Positions 1 through 11,190 of a stretch of DNA of 59,877 bases are shown in pieces. This stretch comes from an uncultured Opitutaceae bacterium (GTDB taxonomy: Bacteria; Verrucomicrobiota; Verrucomicrobiia; Opitutales; Opitutaceae), in contig CALAOT010000020.1 of NCBI GenBank assembly GCA_937889545.1, forward strand, positions 1-59,877. The letters run 5' to 3'. A program made the translations under genes and the position numbers. The number at the start of each line of letters is the position of its first letter. The first letter of the stretch is position 1. The notes beneath the pieces are model-generated. The model saw only the letters and a program-made list of their open reading frames with translations, ran no database searches and had not been told where the DNA came from.

Positions 1-304
1 GGGGCTTGGGGGGGCCGCCGAAGAGCACGTTGAGTTCGGCCTCGTCGACCGTCACGGTCTCGCCGGAGGCAAAGGCCTTCCGCTTCGGCTCGACCCCCTT
101 TTCCCCGAAGTAGCCGCGCACGCCCTCGATGAAGTAGACCGCGCCGAGCGACGCGTCCTTCGGGACCTCCCCGATCTTCTTGACGGGCTTGAACGCGAGG
201 TAGGCCGCCCCGAGGGCTATGCCGAGGGCGACGCTGATCAGGGCGGCCAGGTTCACCTCGAACCAGCTTGGGCCGTGCCGCATTCTCCGGGCCGATGCAC
301 TCAT
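1..304 (-). CDS. Membrane-anchored protein of unknown function (partial, runs off the left edge)
   Basis: I read an ATG at 304 on the minus strand and an open frame of about 101 codons that leaves the window without a stop. The N-terminus is short and basic. One hydrophobic helix follows at about residues 17-37 (alanine, leucine and isoleucine rich), so the protein is probably anchored in the inner membrane with its C-terminal part outside. The rest is lysine- and glutamate-rich with a VRGYFGEKG stretch around residue 60. I do not recognise the family. It starts 10 bases after the fmdB-type gene stops, so the two probably share a transcript. Confidence 0.6.
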   Translation of the reverse strand, partial: MSASARRMRHGPSWFEVNLAALISVALGIALGAAYLAFKPVKKIGEVPKDASLGAVYFIEGVRGYFGEKGVEPKRKAFASGETVTVDEAELNVLFGGPPKP

Positions 305-314
305 GAAAGAACCC

Positions 315-635
315 TCATTTTCTGGATGGGTCGGCCGAGGCCTGCGCCCCCCCGGGGGTGCCGCCCCCAGGACTCCCCCCGGGCTTTGACCCGCCGCCCG
401 GCTTGGCTTCTGGGGCCGCCTTGGACTCGGCGGCCCCGCTCCTCGGCCCCTTCTTTGCGTAGTCGTTGACGTAAAACCCGCTCCCCTTGAATATTACGCC
501 GGCGCCGCCCCCGACCAGGCGCTTGAGGGCCGCCTTGGAGCATTTCGGGCATTTCCGCAGCGGCTCGTCCCGCATCGATTGGAATTTCTCGAAATGGTGG
601 CCGCATCTTGAACAGGCGTACTCGTACGTGGGCAT
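315..635 (-). CDS. FmdB-family zinc ribbon protein
   Basis: This 106-residue protein begins MPTYEYACSRCG, the hallmark start of the FmdB / CxxC-CxxC regulatory protein family. Two knuckles, CSRC near residues 8-11 and CPKC near residue 34, should bind one zinc. The segment FKGSGFYVNDYAKKG around residues 50-64 is also typical. The C-terminal 40 residues are low complexity (Gly, Pro, Ser, Ala), which is common in the family and probably disordered. The open frame extends upstream, but the conserved MPTYEY start fixes the start at 635. The biochemical role of the family is not settled; it is often called a putative regulator. It lies divergent from ispA and just upstream of the membrane protein at the left edge. 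Confidence 0.85.
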   Translation of the reverse strand: MPTYEYACSRCGHHFEKFQSMRDEPLRKCPKCSKAALKRLVGGGAGVIFKGSGFYVNDYAKKGPRSGAAESKAAPEAKPGGGSKPGGSPGGGTPGGAQASADPSRK

Positions 636-724
636 CGGATGGAACGGCGGTTGTATGTGCGAAGCCAGGGGTTTTGGCGAGTTTGTTCTCGGCACGCGTA
701 CGGGCTTGCCGCTCAATTTGCGGC

Positions 725-1612
725 ATGGATTTCGCCGGGATGCTGCAGCTGAAGGTGTCGCGCGTCGAGGAGGGCATCGACCGCCTCCTGCCCGCTGCCT
801 CCGAGCCATCCTGCCGGCTCCATGCCGCAATGCGCTATTCCATGCAGGCGGGTGGCAAGCGTCTGCGGCCCGTCCTGGTCCTCGCGGCTTCCGAGCTCTT
901 CGGTGCCGAGGGTTCGGCCGACCCGGTTCCCGCGGCCGTCGCCGTCGAGTGCGTGCACACCTACTCGCTCGTGCACGACGACCTACCCTGCATGGACAAC
1001 GACAGCCTCAGGCGCGGGAGGCCGACCGCCCACAAGGCGTATGGCGAGGCCACCGCGCTCCTCGCCGGCGACGCGTTGCTCACCCGCGCATTTGCGATCC
1101 TGTCCGGGTCCTATTCCGGGAGCCCGGCCCTCGCCGCGTCGCTCGTCGCCGAGCTTTCCGAGGCCGCCGGGAGCCGGCGGCTGATCGGCGGGCAGATGGA
1201 GGACCTCCTCGCCGAGCGGGCCTCCAAGGCGACGCCGGACGGCCTGAGGTTCATCCACCAGAACAAGACCGCGGCGATGATCGAGGCGGCGCTCGCCATG
1301 GGCGGGCGGTGCGGGGGTGCCTCGGATGCCTGGGTCGAGGCGCTGCGCGCCGGCGGCCGGGAGCTCGGTCTGGCGTTCCAGATCGTCGACGACATCCTCG
1401 ACGCGACCTCCGACACCGCCACGCTGGGCAAGACGGCCGGCAAGGATGCGAAGGCGGGAAAGGCCACCTATGTCTCCGTGCACGGGCTTGATGCCGCGCG
1501 CCGGTTCGCCCGCGAGCGCTCCGACTCGGCAATCGCCGCCCTCCGCCGGCTTCCAGGCGAGACCGGGTTCCTCACCGCCCTGGCCGAAAGCCTTGTAGAT
1601 CGAAGGCGTTGA
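725..1612 (+). CDS. ispA: Polyprenyl (farnesyl/geranylgeranyl) diphosphate synthase
   Basis: The protein has 295 residues, the usual length for IspA-type short-chain trans-prenyltransferases. It condenses isopentenyl diphosphate with allylic diphosphates to make C15 or C20 precursors for quinones, carotenoids and undecaprenyl carriers. The first aspartate-rich motif is DDLPCMD at about 85-91 and the second is DDILD at 222-226; both bind magnesium-diphosphate. GGKRLRP near residue 43 is the usual substrate-binding lysine/arginine patch. The open frame continues upstream, but a start at MDFAGML puts the first conserved helix at the expected distance. C15 versus C20 specificity cannot be settled by eye. 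The next gene begins 53 bases downstream on the same strand. Confidence 0.9.
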   Translation: MDFAGMLQLKVSRVEEGIDRLLPAASEPSCRLHAAMRYSMQAGGKRLRPVLVLAASELFGAEGSADPVPAAVAVECVHTYSLVHDDLPCMDNDSLRRGRPTAHKAYGEATALLAGDALLTRAFAILSGSYSGSPALAASLVAELSEAAGSRRLIGGQMEDLLAERASKATPDGLRFIHQNKTAAMIEAALAMGGRCGGASDAWVEALRAGGRELGLAFQIVDDILDATSDTATLGKTAGKDAKAGKATYVSVHGLDAARRFARERSDSAIAALRRLPGETGFLTALAESLVDRRR

Positions 1613-1664
1613 CCGTTGCATGGGAGGCCGCTTCCGGGTAGCGTTCGTGCGCCCCGTTCCCCCC

Positions 1665-2252
1665 ATGCCCCGACTCCTCTTGCGCTCCGCCGCGGTTGCG
1701 CTTGCGTTTGCGACGCCGGCGTTCGCCTCCGAAACCGTCTCCAAGGCCCAGGTCCTGGAGGCGATCCGGACGTTTGAGGCGAATGCGGTTGGAAGCCTGG
1801 CGCAGTCAAAGTCGGCGGACCAGGAGGGCGCGGCGGTGGCAAAGGCCTCGAACATTATCCTCAAGTTCGCGATCGAGAGCGACGACGTCGTCGTCGACCT
1901 CGGCGCGGACGCGGTCCCGTGGTGCGACGTGAAGAAGGGCCTGCAGGAGGTCTCGGGAGCCGGCCAGCGCGGGCTGCTGCTCGCGGCCTATGTCTGCGGA
2001 AGCGTCAGGGCGCAGCTTCAGTCGGGGAAGCAGGATCCGAATCCCCTAGCGGGCTGGGTTGCCATGCTCCGGGTCTACCGGGCGATGAGGATCCGCGAAG
2101 GGGTTGAGATCCCGGAGGTCGAGACCCTGCTGGCCAGGCAGGCGAACGGCTCGCTCGAGGCGTCCGCGGCCGCCGCGCTGCGCCGGTCGAGGGAAAGGCT
2201 CCGAAAGGCCTACGGCGCCACGGACCCGCCGGCCGCGGTCCCGCAGCCCTGA
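1665..2252 (+). CDS. Small exported protein of unknown function
   Basis: The chosen ATG at 1665 gives 195 residues starting with a clear signal peptide: basic MPRLLLR, a hydrophobic stretch, then a likely cut after the ATPAFA segment near residue 22. An upstream start would bury this signal behind 15 extra residues, so I rejected it. The mature part is mainly helical, with an AVPWCDVKKG segment and a second cysteine, and it ends in a proline-rich tail. I do not recognise the family. It follows ispA on the same strand. Its TGA stop abuts the stop of tpiA, which converges on it, so the two stop codons share the palindrome TGATCA. Confidence 0.7.
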   Translation: MPRLLLRSAAVALAFATPAFASETVSKAQVLEAIRTFEANAVGSLAQSKSADQEGAAVAKASNIILKFAIESDDVVVDLGADAVPWCDVKKGLQEVSGAGQRGLLLAAYVCGSVRAQLQSGKQDPNPLAGWVAMLRVYRAMRIREGVEIPEVETLLARQANGSLEASAAAALRRSRERLRKAYGATDPPAAVPQP

Positions 2253-3020
2253 TCAGGACGCGCCCGCGGCGGCGTTGACCAGCTCGATGAAGCTTCGCAC
2301 CTCGAGGCTTGCGCCCCCGATCAGGCCGCCGTCGATGTCCTTCTGGGCGAGAAGCTCGGGCGCGTTGGCGGGCTTCATCGAGCCGCCGTAAAGGATCCGG
2401 ATCCGCTGCGCCACCGCGTCGCCGTAGGCCTTGGCGAGAAGTCCGCGGATGAACCCATGGACCTCCTGGGCCTGCTCCGTCGTCGCGACCTTGCCCGTCC
2501 CGATCGCCCAGACCGGCTCGTAGGCGATGATGATGGAAGCTGCGATCTCCTTGCTCACGCCGTCGAGGGCGCGCTCGGTCTGGGCCTGGACGACCTTGAG
2601 CGTCGAGCCGGCCTCGCGCTCGGCCAGGCTTTCGCCCACGCACACGATCGGCCGCAGCTGGTTCTTGAGCGCCGAGAGGACCTTCTTGTTCACGAGCTCG
2701 TCGGTTTCGCCGAAGAGCGTCCTGCGTTCGCTGTGCCCGAGGATCACGTGGGTTGCGAACAGGGCGCGCAGCATCGGGGCGGAAACCTCGCCGGTAAACG
2801 CGCCCGAGGCCTCGAAGTGCATGTTCTGCGCGCCCAGTTTGACCAGGGAGCCGTCGACCGCCCGGGCCACTCCCTCGAGCGCCGTGAACGGCGGGCAGAC
2901 CACGACGTCGACGCTCGACTGCGTCCCCAGCGAGAAGACAATGTCGCGGGCGAGGGCCACCGCGTCGGCCGATGTCTTGTTCATCTTCCAGTTGCCGGCG
3001 ATGAGCTTCTTGCGGATCAT
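2253..3020 (-). CDS. tpiA: Triosephosphate isomerase
   Basis: The 255-residue TIM barrel interconverts dihydroxyacetone phosphate and glyceraldehyde 3-phosphate in the cytoplasm. All catalytic elements are visible: Lys12 in GNWKMN, His96 in GHSERR, Glu168 in AYEPVWAIGTG, the flexible loop just after it, and the phosphate-binding YGGSMKPAN and GGLIGGASL segments. The start at 3020 (MIRKKLIAGNWKMN) fits the family; the longer open frame upstream lies inside pgk-side sequence. It is the last gene of the minus-strand operon gap-pgk-tpiA, beginning 26 bases after pgk ends. In bacteria these three are often co-transcribed. Confidence 0.97.
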   Translation of the reverse strand: MIRKKLIAGNWKMNKTSADAVALARDIVFSLGTQSSVDVVVCPPFTALEGVARAVDGSLVKLGAQNMHFEASGAFTGEVSAPMLRALFATHVILGHSERRTLFGETDELVNKKVLSALKNQLRPIVCVGESLAEREAGSTLKVVQAQTERALDGVSKEIAASIIIAYEPVWAIGTGKVATTEQAQEVHGFIRGLLAKAYGDAVAQRIRILYGGSMKPANAPELLAQKDIDGGLIGGASLEVRSFIELVNAAAGAS

Positions 3021-3046
3021 GGTGTTGGCGTTTCGGACGGTACGCT

Positions 3047-5358
<2,312 letters not shown>

Positions 5359-5382
5359 CTATGTGGTTGCTTGATCGCCTGG

Positions 5383-5398
5383 TCGCGCGAAAGCGCGA
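5383..5398 (-). other. Perfect GNRA-type hairpin in the presumed gap leader
   Basis: The sequence TCGCGC-GAAA-GCGCGA forms a six-base-pair perfect stem with a four-base loop, about 50 bases upstream of the gap start codon. On the minus-strand transcript the loop reads TTTC; the GAAA loop belongs to the plus-strand reading. It is not followed by a T-run, so a terminator is unlikely. A role in message stability or translation control is only a guess. Confidence 0.3.
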
Positions 5399-5486
5399 AC
5401 TGTACCAATGAAAGGACCGCGCGGGCGAAAGCAAGGGCGTTAATGGCCCGCGTGCGACTTATCACGGGACGGCGCGAAAACGCGGC

Positions 5487-5513
5487 CGTTTAGCAGGGCC
5501 GGGAGGATGTCAA
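5487..5513 (-). promoter_or_regulatory. Candidate promoter of the gap-pgk-tpiA operon
   Basis: On the minus strand TTGACA (5513-5508) is a perfect -35 box. The best -10 candidate, TAAACG (5492-5487), is weak and sits only 15 bases away. The leader would be about 150 bases. The location in the 216-base gap between waaA and gap makes a promoter plausible. Confidence 0.3.
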
Positions 5514-5547
5514 GACAGCGGCTGGCGTCCCGGGGGTGCCCCGCTTT

Positions 5548-6834
5548 TTAGGCCGTTCCCAGTTCCCCGCGGATCGCCGCCAGGGTGCGGTCCACGGCGC
5601 CGCCGTTGTCCCCGCGCCACGAGGAGGCGGCTGCCGAAAAAAGCTCCCTGCGCGCCGGGTCTCGCAGGAGCGCGGCGGCCTGGTCGCAAAGGTCCGCGGC
5701 ATCGGCGACGCTCCTCGCCGCTCCCCGCTCGAGCAGGTCTCGCGCGATGGACCGGAAATTGCCCATGCCCGGGCCGAAGAGTATCGGCCTGCCAAGGGCC
5801 GCCGCCTCGACCGGGGTCTGGCCCTCCGTGTGGGGCGCAAGGCTCTTCCCGACAAACACCACGTCCGCTAGCTGCGTCATCGCGCGCAGCTCGCCCGTGG
5901 TGTCGCCGACCGCCACGTCGACCGGGCCCGGCGCCGCCCCTTGGGAACGCATGTGGAACGAGAGCCCCGTCGCCATGAGGAGCTTCTCCACCTCGGCCCG
6001 GCGCTCGGCGTGCCTGGGCACGAGCAGGAGCGAGCAGCCTACGCCCGTCGAGCGCGCGGCCAGAAGCGCATCCACGAGCGCTTCCTCCTCCCCGGGCCAG
6101 GTCGAGGACCCGAGGAGCACCAGCCGACCTTCGGCCAGGCCCAGCTCGAGCCTCAGCTTCGCCCGGCCTCCCTCGTCCAACCGAGGAATCTTCACGTCGA
6201 GCTTGATGTTGCCGGTGACCGTGATGCGGTCGGCCGGATAGCCCATCTCGCGGAAGCGCCTGGCGTCCTGCGCCGACCCGGCGAGGAGCCGCGTCATTCC
6301 GTCGAGCACGAACGCAGCGGCCGCCGGGAAGCGCCTCAGGCGCCGGAAGCTCCTGTCCGAGATGCGGGCGTTGATGCAGAGCACCGGAACGCCGCGGCAC
6401 TTGGCCTGGTGCATGTGCTCGGGCCAGCGCTCCCCCTCGGTCACGATCGCGAGGTCGGGCAAGATTCTCGCCCAGGCACGCGAGGAGAAGGGCATCCAGT
6501 CCACGGGAAAATAGGCGATGCCGCAGACATGCGCCGGAAGCCTGTCGGCCGCGACCCGGTAGCCCGTGCTCGTTGTCGTGGTCAGCATGACCTCAATCCC
6601 GTCCGCCCCCAGCGCGTGCACGATCGGCTCCACCGCGAGCATTTCGCCCACGCTCACCGCCTGGAGCCACACCCGTCGCACCCCCGTCCGGCGCGCCTGG
6701 AGCCGGGGAGGAAGCCCGAACCGGTGCCAGAATCCGTCGCCATACCCCCCCCGCCTGCGCATCCGCCACAGGTAGTACGGCGCCGTGGCCAGCAGGACAA
6801 AGGGGAAGAGCAGCCTGTAGATCCAGATCATCAT
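5548..6834 (-). CDS. waaA: 3-deoxy-D-manno-octulosonic acid (Kdo) transferase
   Basis: About 428 residues, the usual length for WaaA (KdtA), which transfers Kdo from CMP-Kdo to lipid A precursors at the inner membrane face. An N-terminal hydrophobic anchor (residues about 3-20) follows MMIWIYRLLFPF. Two Rossmann-like GT-B halves follow. Typical segments are WLQAVSVGEM near 65, LTTTTSTGY near 95, VTEGERWP near 140, TGNIKLD near 218, GSSTWPGEEEAL in the linker to the second domain, GDTTGELR and VFVGKSL near 315-335, and GQTPVEAAALGRPILFGP near the end. Canonical enzymes have a Glu-Trp pair where this one has TEGERWPE, a mild variation. The presence of the gene implies a lipopolysaccharide outer membrane. 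Confidence 0.9.
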   Translation of the reverse strand: MMIWIYRLLFPFVLLATAPYYLWRMRRRGGYGDGFWHRFGLPPRLQARRTGVRRVWLQAVSVGEMLAVEPIVHALGADGIEVMLTTTTSTGYRVAADRLPAHVCGIAYFPVDWMPFSSRAWARILPDLAIVTEGERWPEHMHQAKCRGVPVLCINARISDRSFRRLRRFPAAAAFVLDGMTRLLAGSAQDARRFREMGYPADRITVTGNIKLDVKIPRLDEGGRAKLRLELGLAEGRLVLLGSSTWPGEEEALVDALLAARSTGVGCSLLLVPRHAERRAEVEKLLMATGLSFHMRSQGAAPGPVDVAVGDTTGELRAMTQLADVVFVGKSLAPHTEGQTPVEAAALGRPILFGPGMGNFRSIARDLLERGAARSVADAADLCDQAAALLRDPARRELFSAAASSWRGDNGGAVDRTLAAIRGELGTA

Positions 6835-6853
6835 CGGACGGGAGTGATGGCAG

Positions 6854-6882
6854 GTTGTAGACACGCCGAAACAGTCTGCCAA
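6854..6882 (-). promoter_or_regulatory. Candidate sigma-70-type promoter of waaA
   Basis: On the minus strand TTGGCA (6882-6877) and TACAAC (6859-6854) are 17 bases apart, matching the consensus at 5 of 6 and 4 of 6 positions. Transcription would begin roughly 13 bases before the waaA start codon. The region is the divergent gap between waaA and the M16 protease gene. Confidence 0.4.
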
Positions 6883-6959
6883 TGCCACAACAAGTTTCGC
6901 CGGCGGCGCCTTTTTTCCCTTGTGCGCACCGGGCCGGCGGAGACGATTCGCACTTTGCC

Positions 6960-9812
6960 ATGCGCCGCATTCTCAACGCCGCCGTGCTGCCGGGGGGCCT
7001 CGCCCTCGCGGTTGTCCTGCGGGCGGCGGTCCCCTTCCCCCAGGCCGACAGCGACCTGCGCGCCGACCCCGCCGCGAGGTACGGCGCCCTTCCCAACGGG
7101 CTCCGCTATGTGGTGCTGCCCAACCATGAGCCGAAACAGCGCGCCTCAATGCGCCTCCTGGTGCTCGCCGGCTCGTTCGGCGAGACCGAATCGCAGAGGG
7201 GGCTCGCGCACTTCCTCGAGCACATGGCCTTCAACGGGAGCACGCACTATGCGGCCGGCGCCCTCGCCGAGAAGCTCCGTCGCCTGGGCATGGGCGCCGG
7301 CGCCGATTCGAACGCATCCACCTCGTTTGACCGCACGGTTTATCAGCTCGAGCTTCCCGACACGGCCGCCGCGACCCTCGCGGACGGCCTGCGGATCCTG
7401 GCCGACTACGCAGGGGGCCTGCTGATCGAGCCCGCCCTGGTCGAGAAGGAGCGCGGGGTCATCCTGGGCGAGAAACGGACCCGGGACACGGTGGGCTACC
7501 GGACGCTTGTCGCGCAGCTTGAGTTCATCGAGGCGGGCACCCGCGTGCCCGAGCGGCTCCCGATCGGCCTGGATAGCGTCATCGGGAAAGCCCGCCGCGA
7601 GCCGCTGGCCAGCTTCTACAACACGTGGTACCGCCCGGAACTGATGGCCGTCATCGTCGTCGGCGACGTCGACGGGGCGGCGATCGAGAGACAGATCGTG
7701 GAAGGATTCTCCGGACTTGCGCCGCGGGGCCCCCGGCCTCCGGCGATCGATCTCGGGCATGTCGCCGACTTCAAGGGGGTCAGGACCCTGTTTCACAGCG
7801 AGCCGCAGGCGCCCGACACCCGGATAGCGATCGCGTCGACGGTCCCGTTCACCCGCCAGCCCGACACCGCCGCGCGCCGGATCGACCGCCTGCCAAGAAC
7901 CCTCGCCTTCGCGATGCTGAACCGGAGGCTGTCCGCCCGGCCGATTCGCGGCAGCGCGAGCGTGCGGGAGGCCTACAACCTCTTCCGCGAGGCCGACGTC
8001 GACGTCGTCTGCAGGCCGGACCAGTGGGCCGAGGCGCTGGGGATCGCAGAGCAGGAGCTGCGCCGAGCGCTGGCGCTCGGCTTCCGCCCCGACGAGCTCC
8101 AGAACGCGGTCGCCGGATTCCGGAACGACCTGGAGCAAGCGGCGAAGAACGCATCGGCCCGCCGCTCCGAGGACCTCGCCGAGAGGATCGCCGACAGCCT
8201 CGTCGAATGCAACGTGTTCACGAGCCCCGCCGACGACCTCGCGCTGCTCCGTCCCGCGCTGGAAAAGGTCTCGCTCGCCGACTGCACGGAGGCGCTGCGG
8301 ACGGCCTGGGCCGCCCCGGGGACGTCCGTCTTCGTCGCGGGAAACGCAGCGCTTGAAGGCGACGCGAACGCGGCGGTCGCCGCCGCCTACTCCAGGTCGC
8401 AGGGTGTCGCGGTGACGGCGGCCGTCGCGCCGCCGAGCGCGCCGGCCAAGAGTGCCTGGGCCTATACCGACTTCGGCCCGCAGGGCGCGGTTGCCAGCCA
8501 GAAGCACGTCGACGACCTCGACATCACGGAAGTCACGTTTGCGAATGGCGTCCGGCTGAACCTCAAGAAGACCGACTTCGAGGCCGGCACGGTCTACGTG
8601 GAGGCCCGGCTGGGAACGGGCCAGCTCACGGAGCCCGCCGCCACCGAGCCCGGACTTTCCGCCCTCGCGAGCCTCACCTATTCGGCGGGCGGGCTCGGCC
8701 GGCACAGCGCCAGGGAGCTCAGGCTCATTTTCGCGGGCAAGAAGGTGGGCGTCCAATTTGGCTCGACGCTGGACGCGTTCGAGCTGGCCGGCCAAACCGA
8801 CCGGGATAACCTCGCTCTCGAGTTCCAGCTGCTCGCGGCCTCGATTGCCGATCCGGGATTCCGCGCCGAGGCCTTCATCGAGGCCCGCAAGTACGTCGAT
8901 TCGCAGTACCTGAGGCTCGAGCACGGCGTGAGGGGCCAGCTCCGGCTCAAGGTGGCCACGCTCCTGGCGGGCGGCGACCCGCGTTTCGGCCTGCCGCCCA
9001 GGGAGGCGATGATGGCGCGCAGTCTGGACGAGGAGAAGGCGTGGCTGGCGCCCGAGCTTGCGCACGGGGCCCTGGAGGTGTCGGTCGCGGGCGACTTCGA
9101 CATCGCCACAGCGATCGACGACGCGGCGAAGACCATCGGCACGCTGCCGAAGCGCGACCCGAGGCCGGCGCTCGACGACCTGCGCAAGGTGTCGTTTCCG
9201 AGCCAGCCATTCGCGAGGGACATCCCCGTCGACACGGTCAATCCGACGAGCATGGTCGCCGTCTACTGGCCCACCTCCGACGGAATGGACGTCCACCGGG
9301 CCCGCCGGCTGGCGATTCTTGCCGACGTGCTGTCGAACCGCCTGGGCGCGAAGATGCGCGCGCTGCTGGGCGGCCCCGTCGGCCCGTCCGTGGCGAGCTC
9401 CGCGAGCGACATCCTTCCCGGCTACGGCTACATCGTGGCGCTCGCCGAGATGGACCCGGCAAAGGCGACGGATGTCGAGAAGGCCGTGGTCGCCGTCGCG
9501 GGTGACCTGAACGCAAACGGGGTTACCCAGGAGGAGCTTGACCGGGTCAGGAATCCCCTGGTCACCAAGGCCCTCGAGACCGAGCGCACCAACCGGTACT
9601 GGATGACGGTGCTCGGAAGGGCCCAGGAGAGGCCGGAGCTCCTGGACTCCGCCCGAAACCGGCACGCCGACTTTGAGTCGATCTCCACGGCGGACATCGA
9701 CGCCCTCGCAAAGTCCTACCTTGCGCCGGAAAAGGCATCGCGGGTCATCATACACCCGGCGGTCGCCGCCGCTCCGTCGTCCGGCGCCCCGCCCCCGCCG
9801 GACGCAATGTAG
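6960..9812 (+). CDS. Exported M16-family zinc metalloprotease (pitrilysin/insulinase type)
   Basis: The 950-residue protein starts with a signal peptide (MRRILNAAVLPGG followed by a hydrophobic run), so it acts outside the cytoplasm. The inverted zinc motif HFLEH is at residues 84-88, and the EKERGVILGE segment around 162-171 carries the third ligand glutamate of the family. The protein has the two-half layout of M16B peptidases: an active N-terminal half (to about residue 420) and a second, catalytically silent half that starts near the conserved DITEVTFANGVRLNLKKTDF around 515. Such enzymes degrade peptides in the periplasm. An upstream start at 6882 would place 26 residues before the signal peptide and is unlikely. 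It is a single gene, convergent with fabF. Confidence 0.88.
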   Translation: MRRILNAAVLPGGLALAVVLRAAVPFPQADSDLRADPAARYGALPNGLRYVVLPNHEPKQRASMRLLVLAGSFGETESQRGLAHFLEHMAFNGSTHYAAGALAEKLRRLGMGAGADSNASTSFDRTVYQLELPDTAAATLADGLRILADYAGGLLIEPALVEKERGVILGEKRTRDTVGYRTLVAQLEFIEAGTRVPERLPIGLDSVIGKARREPLASFYNTWYRPELMAVIVVGDVDGAAIERQIVEGFSGLAPRGPRPPAIDLGHVADFKGVRTLFHSEPQAPDTRIAIASTVPFTRQPDTAARRIDRLPRTLAFAMLNRRLSARPIRGSASVREAYNLFREADVDVVCRPDQWAEALGIAEQELRRALALGFRPDELQNAVAGFRNDLEQAAKNASARRSEDLAERIADSLVECNVFTSPADDLALLRPALEKVSLADCTEALRTAWAAPGTSVFVAGNAALEGDANAAVAAAYSRSQGVAVTAAVAPPSAPAKSAWAYTDFGPQGAVASQKHVDDLDITEVTFANGVRLNLKKTDFEAGTVYVEARLGTGQLTEPAATEPGLSALASLTYSAGGLGRHSARELRLIFAGKKVGVQFGSTLDAFELAGQTDRDNLALEFQLLAASIADPGFRAEAFIEARKYVDSQYLRLEHGVRGQLRLKVATLLAGGDPRFGLPPREAMMARSLDEEKAWLAPELAHGALEVSVAGDFDIATAIDDAAKTIGTLPKRDPRPALDDLRKVSFPSQPFARDIPVDTVNPTSMVAVYWPTSDGMDVHRARRLAILADVLSNRLGAKMRALLGGPVGPSVASSASDILPGYGYIVALAEMDPAKATDVEKAVVAVAGDLNANGVTQEELDRVRNPLVTKALETERTNRYWMTVLGRAQERPELLDSARNRHADFESISTADIDALAKSYLAPEKASRVIIHPAVAAAPSSGAPPPPDAM

Positions 9813-9829
9813 GCCGCCGCGGCGGGCCG

Positions 9830-11149
9830 CTACGCGCGGCCAAATACCAGCGACGCGTTGGTTCCGCCGAAGCCGAAGCTGTTGGCAAGCGCAACGTCGA
9901 CCCTCTTTTCAACGGCCGTGCGCGCCGTGAAATCGAGGCCGAGCGCCGCGCACGCAGGGTCCAGGTTGTCGAGGTTGATGGTCGGCGGGATGAGGCTCCT
10001 CTCGATGGCGAGGACGGCAGCAAGGGCCCCCAGGGCGCCCGCGCCGCCCAGCAGGTGGCCGGTCATCGACTTGATCGCGCTCACGTGGAGCCGTTCTCTG
10101 CCCCCGCCGAAAACGGCCGCGATCGCAGCCGCCTCTTCGCCGTCCCCCCCGGGCGTGGAGGTCGCATGGGCGGACACGTAGCCCACCTCCTCGGCAGGGA
10201 CTCCTCCGTCGGCAAGCGCGAGCTGCATGGACCGGCGCGATCCCTCCGCCTCCGGAGCCAGCGACGAGAGGTGGTGCGCATCGGCCGTCGCGCCGTAGCC
10301 CAGGAGCTCGGCGTGCACCCGCGCCCCGCGGCGCCGCGCATGCTCCATTTCCTCCAGGAGGAACACGATTGCGCCCTCGCCGATCACAAACCCGTCCCGG
10401 TCCGAATCGTAGGGCCGCGACGCCTTCTCGGGGGCATCGTTGCGGGTCGAGAGGGCCTTCATCTGCGCAAAGGCGCCCACGGTCAGGGGCGTGATCACCG
10501 CCTCGGCGCCCCCGGCAAGGATGACATCGGCGTCGCCGCGCCGGATTGAGCGCGCGGACTCGCCAAGGGTGTGGCCGCTCGTCGCGCACGCCGAGGCGAT
10601 GCTCATGTTCGGCCCGCGGCAATCCAGCAGGATGGCAAGCTGGCCGGCGAGGATGTTCGGGGCTGTCTGGAGGATGAAGAAGGGCGAGATCTTCCGGAAG
10701 CCGCCCTGCCGCCATGTCTCGTGCATCGCAACGATCTCGGGAAGGCCGCCGAGCCCGACGCCAAGGTTGACGCCGATGCGCTCCGGCGGAATCGAGCCCC
10801 GGAATGAATCGAGGCCCGAGTCGACATAGGCCTCAAGGCCGGCGACAATCCCCAAGTGCGCGAAGCGGCCTAACTTGCGAAGATCCTTGTGGGACAGCGC
10901 CGCCGTGACTGCATTCGCGTCCGGCCCGCGCGGGTGGAGGAGGCTCGCGAGGGGCGCGGTCGGGTCGAAACCCTTCACCTCGCCGGCTATCCTTGCAGTG
11001 CATCCCGATGCATCAAAACGCGTTATAGGCCCAATCCCGCTGCGGCCCGCAGTGAACGAATCCCACGTGGCCGGAGCCGTCAGCCCGACGGGCGTGACCG
11101 CGCCCAATCCTGTTATTGCGACTCGGCGGAGCGGATGGGCAACCGGCAT
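9830..11149 (-). CDS. fabF: Beta-ketoacyl-ACP synthase II (FabF type)
   Basis: At 439 residues this condensing enzyme elongates acyl-ACP with malonyl-ACP in fatty-acid synthesis. The start MPVAHPLRRVAITGLG fits the family. The catalytic triad is visible: Cys188 in SIASACATSGH, His328 in SAHATSTPGGD, and His365 in KSMTGHLLGGAG. The loop around His328 differs from the usual AHGTSTxxND, with Ala for Gly and Gly-Asp for Asn-Asp. The C-terminal NSFGFGGTNASLVF segment is canonical. No acpP is adjacent, which is unusual for a main FabF. It could therefore be a secondary KAS paralogue, but the three catalytic residues are intact. Confidence 0.88.
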   Translation of the reverse strand: MPVAHPLRRVAITGLGAVTPVGLTAPATWDSFTAGRSGIGPITRFDASGCTARIAGEVKGFDPTAPLASLLHPRGPDANAVTAALSHKDLRKLGRFAHLGIVAGLEAYVDSGLDSFRGSIPPERIGVNLGVGLGGLPEIVAMHETWRQGGFRKISPFFILQTAPNILAGQLAILLDCRGPNMSIASACATSGHTLGESARSIRRGDADVILAGGAEAVITPLTVGAFAQMKALSTRNDAPEKASRPYDSDRDGFVIGEGAIVFLLEEMEHARRRGARVHAELLGYGATADAHHLSSLAPEAEGSRRSMQLALADGGVPAEEVGYVSAHATSTPGGDGEEAAAIAAVFGGGRERLHVSAIKSMTGHLLGGAGALGALAAVLAIERSLIPPTINLDNLDPACAALGLDFTARTAVEKRVDVALANSFGFGGTNASLVFGRA

Positions 11150-11190
11150 GACCCCAAAATGACACAGTCTCGGGGCCCATAGGCAAGTCT

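Noticed and set aside
7146..9755. 869-codon minus-strand open frame opposite the M16 protease
   Set aside because: The plus-strand protein has a signal peptide, HFLEH motif and full length; the antisense product is arginine- and glycine-rich without domains.
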